A DNA stretch of 64,000 bases from Neostapfia colusana (Eukaryota; Streptophyta; Magnoliopsida; Poales; Poaceae), in NCBI GenBank assembly GCA_030760725.1, contig JASWHV010000018.1:18818273-18882272 (forward strand). Direction: 5' to 3'. This document shows positions 54,991 through 64,000 of the stretch, one piece after another. The notes under the pieces were generated by a model. That model ran no database searches. It had not been told where the DNA came from and saw nothing but the letters and a program-made list of their open reading frames with translations. The translations under genes and the position numbers were made by a program. The first letter of the stretch is position 1; every line of letters starts with the position of its first letter.

Positions 54991-57900
54991 GAAGGCGCGC
55001 TCGTCACCTTCCTCCGGCACAACGTCGACGTGTTTGCATGGAAGCCGTCGCAGATGCCGGGGATCCCAAGGGAGGTGATCGAGCACCAGTTGAAAGTCTT
55101 CCCCGACGCCCGGCCGGTTCAACAGAAGCCCCGCAAGCAGTCCATCGAGCAGCAAAACTTCATCCGTGAAGAAGTCAAGAAACTGCTGGATGCTGGCTTC
55201 ATACGGGAGGTCCACCACCCACGGTGGTTGGCGAACCCCGTCGTTGTCCCGAAGGCCGGCGGGAAGCTCCGGATGTGCATCGACTACACCAGTATCAATA
55301 AGGCATGTCCTAAAGATCCATTCCCTCTCCCTAGAATAGATCAAATAGTAGACTCAACGTCAGGCTGTGATATGCTATGCTTCCTAGACGCCTACTTGGG
55401 TTTCCATCAGATCCCCATGTCTAGAGAAGACGAGGAGCACACCTCCTTCATCACAGTAGACGGTCTTTATTGCTATGTGTCTATGCCTTACGGCCTAAAG
55501 AATGCACTCCCCACCTTTGTGCGGGCGATGCACAAAACCTTTGGGGAGTTAATAAGAGACCTGGTTGAGGTGTATGTCGATGACATAGTTGTCAAGGTCA
55601 AGCAGGGGTCATCCCTACTAGATAACCTAGCTTTAGTCTTTGACAAGTTGCGCTCTACGCGCACCAAGCTGAACCCAGATAAATGTGTGTTCGGCGTGTC
55701 CTCTGGGAAGCTCTTAGGGTTCCTGGTCTCCCACCGAGGAATTGAGGCCAACCCAGAGAAGATCAAGGCCATCGACTTGATGCGGCCCCCTGCCCGCGTC
55801 AAGTATGTCCAGAAACTCACGGGATGTCTAGCTGCGCTGAGTCGGTTTATACCGAGGCTAGCAGAGCGGGCACTCCCTTTCTTTAAGCTCCTGCGCAAGT
55901 CAGGCCCCTTTGCCTGGACTAACGAAGCAGAAGAGGCTTTCCAGGAGTTGAAGCGACTCCTGACGACCCTGCCTATCATGGTAGCCCCTGAGCCCGGAGA
56001 GCACCTGCTGCTCTACATCGCGGCGACAACTGAAGTGGTGAGTATGGTCCTCGTCGCAGAGCGGCCAGACCTCTCGCCCTCGCAACCTGCTCCGGTAGCA
56101 GAAGTCAAACACCAGGGGGGACCGCAGGGCCAAGACGGTCTCCCGGACCCCCTGGAGGTCCAAGACGACCACCCGGAGGCCCAGGACGGCCTCCCGGACC
56201 CCCGAGATAAATCTCCAGGGTCCAATTGGGATCTCCCGGAGGTCCCTCAAGACCCCCCGGAGCTCCCGGATGATCAAGAAAGCTTAAGGGCCTCCGGGTC
56301 CCAGCTCCCGGAGGCCCCCGTGGGTCCACACACCTCCGGCGGGCCGGGGCAATGGACGAGGAGCTCCCAAGCCTAAGAGAGAGGGTCCAAACCATACAGA
56401 GGCCTGTCTACTACATCAGTGAGGTACTTCATGAGGTCAAGACAAGGTACCTAGAAGTGCACAAGCTGCTGTATGCGGTGCTCGTGGCCTCCAGGAAGCT
56501 CCGCCACTACTTCCAGGCCCACCAGGTCTCGGTAGTCAACTCGTATCCGCTGAAGACGATTCTTCACAGCCCCCATGCGACTGGCAACGTTGCCAAATGG
56601 GCGGCGGAACTGGCGGAGTTTGAGCTGGACTTCCTCCCACGTCATGCAGTCAAGAGCCAAGCACTGGCTGACTTTGTGGCGGAGTGGACACCAACGAAGA
56701 CTGACCCAGGGGGCCATGAAGGCGGTGAGCCAGAGCCCAAAGCTCCGGTCTTCACCGAACCCCACTGGACACTCTTCTTCGACGGCTCCTCGCGAAAGCA
56801 GGGGGCCGGTGCCGGCGTACTGCTCCTCATGCCATCGGGGGAGCAGTTTGGGTATATGGTGCGTCTCAATTTCAAGGCAACCAACAACATGGCGGAGTAT
56901 GAAGCACTCATCTTTGGCCTGCAGACAGCCCTGTCTTTAGGCGCTCGCCAGCTGTTGGCACAGGGCGACTCCCAGCTGGTCATCAAGCAAGTCAAGGGGC
57001 GAATGCTCCTGCAATGACCCACAGCTAGCTGCGTATCTGCTTCACGTGCAGATGTTGGAGAAAGAATTCCTCGCCTTGGACCTGCACCACGTACCGCACG
57101 CTGGTAATGCCGCAGCCGACAACCTTTCAACGAAGGCTTCCACCGGAGCCCCTGCGCCCGAAGGAGTTTTCGAGAGGACGTTGCTGCGGCCCACAGCCCG
57201 GCCCGCCGAGCCGGGCAAAGGGGGCTTGCCCAGCATCTCAAAGCTGGCGGTCCCGGCGGCCCTACAGCCATGGATGCTGCCAAGGATCGTAAGCGTCACT
57301 GGGGACTCCGTGCAACCCAGCGCTCAAGATCCAGACGCTCAAGTCCGACCCGATGCATGGATCACGGAGATCCGGGACTACTTGAAAGACAACATCCTCC
57401 CTGATGAATGTGTAACCGCTGAACGGATTGTGCGTATGGCTAAGAGGTACGCGCTGGTAGAGGGGGATCTCTACCGGCGTGGCGCCAACCACATCCTATT
57501 GCGGTGCATAACCCAGGGGGAAGGCTGCGACTTGCTCGCTGAGATCCATGGAGGTGAATGTGGAAGTCATTCTTCCTCACGCACGCTTGTCGGTAAAGCC
57601 TTCCGGCATGGCTTCTACTGGCCGACAGCACTCCAGGATGCCGTCAAGCTGGTCGAGAGCTGCAAGGCGTGCCAGTTCCACGCCAAGCAGATCCATACAC
57701 CGGCTCAGGCGGTACAGATGATCCCGCCCTCATGGCCGTTTGCCGTATGGGGGCTGGACATCCTGGGACCATTCCCCAGAACCGTCGGGGGATTCCGGTA
57801 CCTCTATGTCGCTATCGACAAGTTCACCAAGTGGCCGGAAGCTACACCAGTTGTCACCATCAACAAACAATCCGCAGTAAAATTCATCAAGTCTATTGTC

Positions 57901-58592
57901 TGCCGGTTCGGGGTCCCAAACAGGATCATCACTGACAACGGGACCCAGTTCACCAGCGCAGCATTCCAAGACTACTGCGAGGACCTTGGCATTCAGATAT
58001 GCTATGCCTCTGTCGCCCACCCGAGGAGCAATGGGCAAGTTGAGAGGGCCAACGCGGAGATTCTCCGGGGCCTTAAGACTCGCACCTTCACCAACCTGAA
58101 GAAACATGGTGCCAATTGGGTAGATGAGCTTCCGAGCACACTATGGGCTAACCGGACATCCCAGAGCCGGGCCACCGGGGAGACACCCTTCTTCATGGTG
58201 TACGGGCTGAAGCTGTACTTCCCCCAGAAATCACCATGAAGTCTTACCGTGTCCGGGCTTACGACGAAGCCACGCAGGACAACCTCCGGCGTGGAGAAAT
58301 CGACCTCGTCGACGAGGTCCGATTACATGCGGCACTCCGTAACGCGCGGTACAGACAAGCGCTTCGGCGCTACTACCAGAGGTCTGTGCGTGCCCGGGAG
58401 CTGCAGGAACGTGACCTGGTGTTGCGACGTATACTTTCTCGCGAAGGGGCCCACAAACTCTCCCCTAGTTGGGAGGGCCCCTTCCGAGTCGCGAAAGTAT
58501 GCCGCCCCGGATGTGTGCGCCTTTCCACCGAGGATGGGGACCTGCTCCCAAACCCTTGGAACATAGAACACCTCCGTAAGTTCTACCCCTAG
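54991..58592 (+). pseudogene. pol: T5 pol: RT, RNase H, second RNase H, integrase
   Basis: In frame with gag-pro after TAG. RT with YVDD at 55573-55584. First RNase H with IAAT in place of the catalytic Asp; Pro-rich repeat linker at about 56090-56350, then a 1-bp loss at about 56350. Second, Tat-type RNase H from FDGSSRKQ (56778) with AEYEAL (about 56897), GDSQLV (about 56965) and, after a 1-bp gain at about 56998, AADNLS (about 57115): four acidic residues in the expected order. Integrase: CKACQFHAKQ (about 57660), GLDILGPFP (about 57751), TDNGTQFTS (about 57933), SNGQVERANAE (about 58027). A further frameshift at about 58205 separates the C-terminal 118 codons (RAYDEATQD ... NPWNIEHLRKFYP) that end at 58592. 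All catalytic residues of RT, second RNase H and integrase are visible. Confidence 0.88.
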
Positions 58593-59579
58593 AGCAAAAA
58601 TAGGACAGTACTTTCTTTTCGTAATAAACTCCATAGAGTCCAGGAGCAGCGCTCGGAGCAGCTAAACCCCAGGGGACGGTCCAGGACTACGTTTAGCTTT
58701 GCCTGGTTCCGACTCCAAGCGCGTAGAGTCTTGCTTCCCGTCTTAATGGGGTGGGTCGTGGCCTCCATGTTTAGCCTGCCTTCCTCCTATAGGAAGTTGT
58801 ATGAAAAGAAATCTGCTCTACTTTGCTCTTTCTTTGTACTCATTTAAATTGTGAATTAAGTTTTTTCACCCTTGCAGTGCATGGTTGCCATGTACTCAGC
58901 TCCCCCTCTCTACAAGTCCCCAAGCACCAAGCATATGGTTAGGGGCTATATGTCAAATAAGACTATGAAATAAGGGAGGGGGAGCCCCCAAGGAGAATTA
59001 CGTTTCCTCTACCTATGTGCAGGGCCTCCAGGTTGCGGCAACAGGGACTGCATGAAGCAGGAGGAAAGGAGCTACCAGCTACTCCGGCCTGGGACTGGAA
59101 GGACCGGGACCTGCCCCTCCAGCAGGGGCGGGGCTCGGGGGCCCCACGTGTCCAGCGGGCCCGGAACTCTCTCCTCCCTTGAGGAGGGCTCCGAGCTCGC
59201 CACGTGGTGGGTGGAAGCCGGACCTCCCCCTCGAGGGAGGGCTCTGAAAGCCCTACGTGTCCAACATGGCCGGAGCTCCCGCCTCTTAGGAAGGAGCTCT
59301 GGACCCGCCATGTGGCAGGCAGATCTGGAGCCCCCCATAGGGCGAGATCCGGAGACCTCCGGGGGCCCCTAACACTGTTAGGACCCGGGGAGGGTGTCTG
59401 TGCAAAGCTCCGAGATTGGAAATGGCCTCTGAGTACCTTGCGGAGCTAAGGACTCGGCCAGGCAAAGCCAAGAAGGAGAGAAAAAGCACCACAGACACAA
59501 GTATCCAAAAGAGTCAAATTAAGCGAGGCTCCATGAGCTGGACTACAGACTCGATAAAAAGAAAGGAACAAGCCCCAAG
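58593..59579 (+). other. T5 3' spacer
   Basis: Non-coding. About 59100-59340 carries LTR-like hairpin/G-box modules (CCCCACGTGTCC, GCCACGTGG, CCTACGTGTCC, GCCATGTGGC), collinear with T2 10260-10490. The 115-bp repeat of T4 is absent. Confidence 0.6.
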
Positions 59580-60125
59580 GGTCTCCCGACACGACCCGAA
59601 TCCAGAAGTTGCAACAACGGCCGCATCACCAGGCTTCGGCCCTGGCGGAACTCTCTCACTCTATGACCAGAGCGCAGGAATCACCTTCCTCCTCACCGGC
59701 GCAAAAACCAGTGACACCACGGGAGCTCCTGAGGCCCCCTCCGCAGTATTCAGCGGCCTTCTTGGAGACTCTACCGCCCGGGATTCTCCACGGTGCATCG
59801 GCGGTTTCCTTCTCCTGAAGTTCCCTCATCACCTGCGCAAAGCCAGTGACGACAAGGGTGCCCCTGGAGCCCCCAGCCTTCATCACCTGCGCAAAAGCCG
59901 GAGTCAACAAGGGTGCTCTTGAGGCCCTCTCCGCAGTATTCAGCGGTGTTCTTGGAGACCCTGCCGCCTGGGATTCTCTTCGATGCTTCAGCGGTTCTTT
60001 TGAAGACTCCACTACCCTCAGGGGCAGGGCAGACAGGCTCCCTGAGTCCCAGGCTTGGGGCAGACGCGACCGCTGGAGGGAACCAAGAGCAATTCTTCCC
60101 CCATAAGGCAGGTTGAGAGCCATGG
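59580..60125 (-). pseudogene. Decayed antisense ORF of T5
   Basis: Occupies the position of the T2 aORF and keeps its C-terminal edge (the GCCGCATCACCAGGCTTCGG segment near 59620) and its start region (ATGGCTCTCAACC on the minus strand near 60122), but the acidic motif and most of the coiled-coil coding region are missing. What remains contains an imperfect direct duplication: about 59716-59810 resembles about 59900-60000 (TCCGCAGTATTCAGCGG in both), with CATCACCTGCGCAAA at about 59827 and 59881. Confidence 0.6.
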
Positions 60126-60579
60126 AAGAAGACAAGGCTGCAGGAACCTGAGGGAGGCGCAGGGGTTGGAAGCCTTATAAGAAGAATGAACCCAGATGGA
60201 GGTTTAATTTAACACCTTCCCGGGTGCGATCCCAAGCGATTCGGAACTCTTCAGATACCCTGCGTCGGACACCGCTTCGGTTCCTAAACCGAGTGCCGAT
60301 GGGTGGGCCCAAGCCGCCTGACTGAAGCGGTGGGGGCAAGGAGTCAGTCTCCTGAGAAGATGAGCCGGCAAGGCACTTCGGCGGTTCCCGAAGAAAGCGC
60401 CACAACGTGCAGAAGTGGCAGTCTTGGGAACCGCAGCAGTAAAAGCAACCATCAAGTGAGCACACGCTCCCATGATCCCGTGGCCGTTCGTGCTTCGGCA
60501 GCGGTCAATTCGGGACTTAGAGGAAGTGCACGGGTCGGAAGAGACGGAGGTCCCACCTCGGGCTCGCTATCTCCCCCGA
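60126..60579. other. T5 pre-PPT region
   Basis: Collinear with 12500-12952 of T2 from about 60215; no gene seen. Confidence 0.5.
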
Positions 60580-60597
60580 GATGGGCCCGGGGGCCAC
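60580..60597 (+). other. Polypurine tract of T5
   Basis: GATGGGCCCGGGGGCCAC directly before the LTR. Confidence 0.75.
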
Positions 60598-61195
60598 TGT
60601 CGGTACCTGAGATATGGGGTACCCCCGCGCACAGGGTAAAATACCTAAGGAACTCGCCCTTCTCCGCAGGGAGAGCTCCGAAGGCGCCACGCGTCCGGCG
60701 GGGCCGGACCTCCCTCTCCTCAGAGGAGAGCTCCGGGCCCGCCACATGGCAAACAGAAGCCGGACCTCCCCCTCCGCGGGAGAGAGGCCCGAAGGTGCCG
60801 CGTGTCCAGTGGGGCCGGACCTCCCTCTCCTCAGAGGAGAGCTCCGGGCCCGCCATGTGGCATACAGAGACCGGAACTCCCCCTCCGCGGGGAGAGGTCC
60901 GGAGGCTCCACATGCCCCGCGGGGCTGACCCTCCTCTTCTCTGAGAAGGGCTCCGGGCCCGCCACGTGGCAGAAGAGCGACGCTGCCTGCCCCGAGCGAT
61001 AGGCAGCGGGCGTAAATACGCCCCATACCTTGCCCGTACAAGGTATTCAAGGCCAGCGTCTTCCCAAGACGCGGAGACGCGGAGCACGCTTCTGTCAGGT
61101 GTCGTTGCGCCCAGTCGCATCATAGACTGGCGCGTGGTGTCAGAACCTGTCAGCCAATAAACACCGCGACAAGACATCCCATGCCGCCTGCGCCC
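60598..61195 (+). repeat. 3' LTR of T5, truncated
   Basis: First 598 bp of a T LTR, very similar to 51294-51890. It stops in CATGCCGCCTGCGCC, before the TATA box, and joins an inverted LTR. Confidence 0.85.
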
Positions 61196-61827
61196 ATGCC
61201 ACACGCTAGTCGTAGTGGTTGATGATGGTGGAGGCAGCAGGGGATGTCTTGTCGCTGTGTTTATTGGCTGGCAGGTTCTGACACCGCGCGCCAGTCTGTG
61301 ATGCGACTGGGCGCAACGGCACCTGACAGAGGCGTGCTCCGTGTCTCCACGTCTTGGGAAGGCGCGGGCCTTGAATACCTTGTACGGGCAAGGTATGGGG
61401 CGTCTTTACGCCCGCTGCCTACCGCTCGGGGACAGGCAGCGCTCTTCTGCTGGACACGTGGCGGGCCCGGAGCCCTCCTCAGAGGAGAGGGGGGTCCAGC
61501 CCCGCAGGACACGTGGAGCCTTCAGACCTCTCCCCGCGGAGGGGGAGGTCCGGCTTCTGTCGGCCACGTGGCGGGCCGGGAGCTCTCCTCTGAGGAGGGG
61601 GAGGTCCGGCCCCGTTGGACACGTGGCGCCTTCGGACCTCTCCCCGTGGAGGGGGGGAGGTCTGGCTTCTGCAGGCCACGTGGCGAGCCCGGAGCTCTCC
61701 TCTGAGGAGAGGGAGGTCCGGCCCTGCTGGACGCGTGGCGCCTTCGGAGCTCTCCCTGCGGAGAAGGGCGAGATCCTTAGGCATTTTCCTCTGTCCGCGG
61801 GTGTACCCCATATCGCGGGTACCGACA
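61196..61827 (-). repeat. Inverted half LTR of family T
   Basis: On the minus strand it starts TGTCGGTACCCGCGATATGG at 61827 and runs to about 61196, covering U3 without the TATA box. It differs from the T5 half LTR at many positions (for example CACCATCATCAACC versus GCCGTCATCAACC), so it is a different LTR copy. The bases next to its start (GGGTC at 61828) are T6 pol, so it is the outer end of an insertion into T6, not the 3' LTR of T6. Confidence 0.8.
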
Positions 61828-64000
61828 GGGTCTGACTTGAGCTTCTGGATCTTGAGCGCTGGGTTGCACGGAGTCCCAAGTGACGCTTACTATCCTTGGC
61901 GGCGTCCATGGCTGCAGGGCCGCCGGGACCACCAGCTTCTAGGTGCTGGTCCAGCCCCCTTTGCCCGGCTCGGCGGGCCGGGCTGTGAGCCGCAGCAACG
62001 TCCTCTCGAAGACTCCTTCGGGCACAGGGGCTCCGGTGGAGGCCTTCGTTGAAAGGTCGTCAGCCGCGGCATTGCCAGCGCGTGATACGTGGCGCAGGTC
62101 CAAGGCGAGGAAGTCTTTCTCCAACATCTGCACGTGGAGCAGATAAGCAGCTAGCTGCGGGTCATTGCAGGAGCATTCGCCCTTAACTTGGTTGATAACC
62201 AGCTGGGAGTCGCCCTGTGCCAACAACTGGCGAGCGCCCAGAGACAGGGCTGTCTGCAGGCCAAAGATGAGTGCTTCATACTATGCCATGTTGTTGGTTG
62301 CCTTGAAATTGAGACGCACCATGTACCCAAACTGCTCCCCCGATGGCATGAGAAGCAGTACGCCGGCACCGGCCCCCTGCTTTCACGAGGAGCCGTCGAA
62401 GAAGAGCGTCCAGTGGGGCTCGGTGAAGACCGGAGCTCGGTGCTTTGGTTCACTATCTTTGTTGCACCCTGGGTCAGCCTTCGTTGGTGTCCACTCTGCC
62501 ACGAAGTCAGCCAGCGCTTGGCTTTTGACTGCATGGCGAGGAAGGAAGTCCTGCTCGAACTCCGCCAGCTCCGCTGCCCATTTAGCGACGTTGCCAGTCA
62601 CATGGGGGATGTGAAGGATCGTCTTCAGCGGATAAGAGGTGACTACCGAGACCCGGTGGGCATGAAAGTAGTGACGGAGCTTACTGGATGCCATGAGCAC
62701 TGCATACAGCAGCTTGTGGACCTCCAGGTACCTTGTCTTGGCGTCGTGGAGGACTTCGCTGATGTAGTAGACAGGCCTCTGGATGGTTCGGACCCTCTCT
62801 CTTAGGTCAGAGAGGTCTTCATCCACTGGCTCTGGCCTGCCGGAGGTGAGTGGGTCCAGGGGGGCTTCTGGGAGTTGGAACTCGAAGGATCCTAAGCCAC
62901 CTTGGCCCTCCGGGAGGTCTCGCTGGTTCTCCGGGAGCTCCAGGAGGTCCCGCTGGATCTCCGGGAGGTCCCGTTGGGCCCCCGGGGGGTCCCGTTGGAC
63001 CCCCGGGAGGTTGTCTTGGAGGTCCGGGAGGCCGCCCGGGACCTCCGGGAGGTTGTCTTGGAGGTCCAGGAGGCCGTCTTGGACCTCCGGGGTTTCCTGG
63101 CGTATGTCTCCTGCTACCGGAGCAGGCTGTGAAGACGAGAGGTCCGGCGCTCTGTGACGAGGACCATACTCACCACTTCAGTTGTCGTCGCGATGTAGAG
63201 CAACAGATGCTCTCCGGGCATTGGGGGCTACCATGATAGGTAGGGTCATCAGGAGTCGCTTCAACTCCTTGAAAGCTTCTTCTGCTTCGTCAGTCCAGGT
63301 AAATATCCAGATCTGCGCAGGAGCTTAAAGAAGGGGAGCGCCCGCTCTGCTAGTCTCGGTATAAACCGACTCAGCACGCTAGGCATCCCGTGAGCTTCTG
63401 GACTTCTTTGATCCGGGCAGGAGGCCGCATCAAGTCGATGACCTTGATCTTCTCTGGGTTGGCCTCAGAGGATACACCGAACACACATTTGTCGGGGTTC
63501 AGTTTGGTGCGTGTGGAGCGCAATTTGTCAAAGACTAAGGCTAGGTTATCTAACAAGGATGAACTCTGCCTGACCTTGACAACAATGTCATCGACATACA
63601 CCTCAACTAAATCTCTTATTAACTCTCCAAAGGTTTTGTGCTTGGCACGTACAAAGGTGGGGAGAGCATTCTTTACCCCATAAGGCATAGAGACATAACA
63701 ATACGGGCCATCTACTGTAATGAAGGAGGTGTGCTCTTCATCTTCTCTAGACATGGGGATCTGATGGAAACCCGAGTAGGCGTCTAGAAAGCACAGCATA
63801 TCGCAGCCTGATGTCGAGTCTACTATTTGATCTATTTTGGGGAGAGGGAATGGATCTTTGGGACATGCCTTATTGAGACTGGTGCAGTCGATGCACGGAG
63901 CTTCCCACCGGCCTTTGGGACAACGACGGGGTTCGCCAACCACCGGGGGTGGTGTACTTCCCGTATGAAGCCAGCATCTAGCAACTTCTTGATCTCTTCT
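61828..64000 (-). mobile_element. T6: pol fragment of a Tat-like element, minus strand
   Basis: Pol sequence from RT to the linker before integrase, on the minus strand, interrupted at 61828 by the inverted LTR and continuing past the window end. Confidence 0.85.
61828..64000 (-). pseudogene. pol: T6 pol: RT, RNase H and second RNase H, partial
   Basis: Minus strand, right to left: RT N-terminal part in a broken frame (a roughly 4-bp loss at about 63896), then an open RT segment with YVDD at 63587-63598 and a 13-residue in-frame deletion where T3/T5 have GKLLGFLVSHRGI (about 63465). The RT segment ends at a stop near 63371. The first RNase H contains an expanded Pro/Leu/Gln-rich repeat (about 62830-63110), then ISEVLHDAKTRYLEVHK (about 62745). 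The second RNase H begins at FFDGSS (about 62390), with a stop next to it, and continues with AEYEAL-like and GDSQLV motifs (about 62275, 62205) and AADDLS (about 62065). The linker ends at 61828. Integrase is absent. Confidence 0.85.
62830..63110 (-). repeat. Coding minisatellite in T6 RT-RNase H linker
   Basis: Imperfect repeats built on GGAGGTCC / CTCCGGGAGGTCC with periods that are multiples of about 6-9 bp. Translated on the minus strand they give repeated LPE-x-Q-D/R-D type units. T3 (31430-31690) and T5 (56090-56350) have the same linker with a different number and order of units. Confidence 0.7.

Larger units (their letters stand above)
51294..61195 (+). mobile_element. T5: most complete Tat-like element
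   Basis: 5' LTR, PBS, gag-protease, full pol, spacer, decayed aORF, PPT and the first 598 bp of the 3' LTR, which is then fused to an inverted LTR. Left flanking bases are CACGT; the right target copy is lost. All protein domains are present but interrupted by at least five frameshifts or stops. Confidence 0.88.

Overview
The window reads as repeat-rich intergenic DNA of a plant, most likely a grass: long stretches are LTR retrotransposons of two Ty3/gypsy lineages, GC-rich LTRs, nested insertions, and no convincing host gene, rRNA, tRNA, CRISPR array or bacterial feature. The species cannot be named from this sequence.

Two families account for almost all of it. Family T (Tat-like Ty3/gypsy) has about 1.1-kb LTRs that begin TGTCGGTACC and end CTTCGACA, a PBS TGGCGCGCCAGGTAGG, a gag-protease ORF, a pol with RT (YVDD), a degenerate RNase H, a second (Tat-type) RNase H and integrase, then a repeat-bearing spacer, an antisense extra ORF, and a polypurine tract GATGGGCCCGGGGGCCAC. 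Family K (chromovirus, Tekay/Del-like) has 3.8-4.1-kb LTRs beginning TGTAA, a PBS TGGTATCAGAGC (initiator Met tRNA), a single gag-pol frame with CCHC knuckle, DSGA protease, FIDD reverse transcriptase, RNase H, DDE integrase and a C-terminal chromodomain.

Layout. 1-2031: inverted K-type LTR fragment (K1). 2032-14235: element T1, internally deleted, carrying T2 (5857-14068) inserted in its 3' spacer with a recognisable target duplication; T2 lacks most of pol but has a complete antisense ORF. 14208-14235: stub of another T LTR. 14236-28032: K2 on the minus strand, 5' LTR complete and 3' LTR truncated. 28033-33272: gag-pol of T3, cut by K2 on the left and by T4 on the right. 33273-35778: minus-strand 3' part of T4 with a 115-bp tandem repeat. 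35779-46904: K3, whose 5' LTR is deleted to a 10-bp stub; it carries an extra ORF in its leader. 46905-50195: 3' part of T3 (antisense ORF, PPT, 3' LTR). 50196-51293: unassigned, repeat-like. 51294-61195: T5, the most complete T element, ending in a half LTR that is fused head-to-head to an inverted half LTR (61196-61827). 61828-64000: minus-strand pol of T6, running off the window.

Every gag-pol reading frame carries at least one stop, frameshift, deletion or insertion, so no element here is autonomous as it stands. The most interesting material is the extra leader ORF of K3 with splice-like sites shared with K2, the antisense coiled-coil ORF of family T, the alternating hairpin/G-box arrays in the T LTRs, and several rearrangement junctions (nested TSD, LTR-erasing deletion, LTR palindrome).
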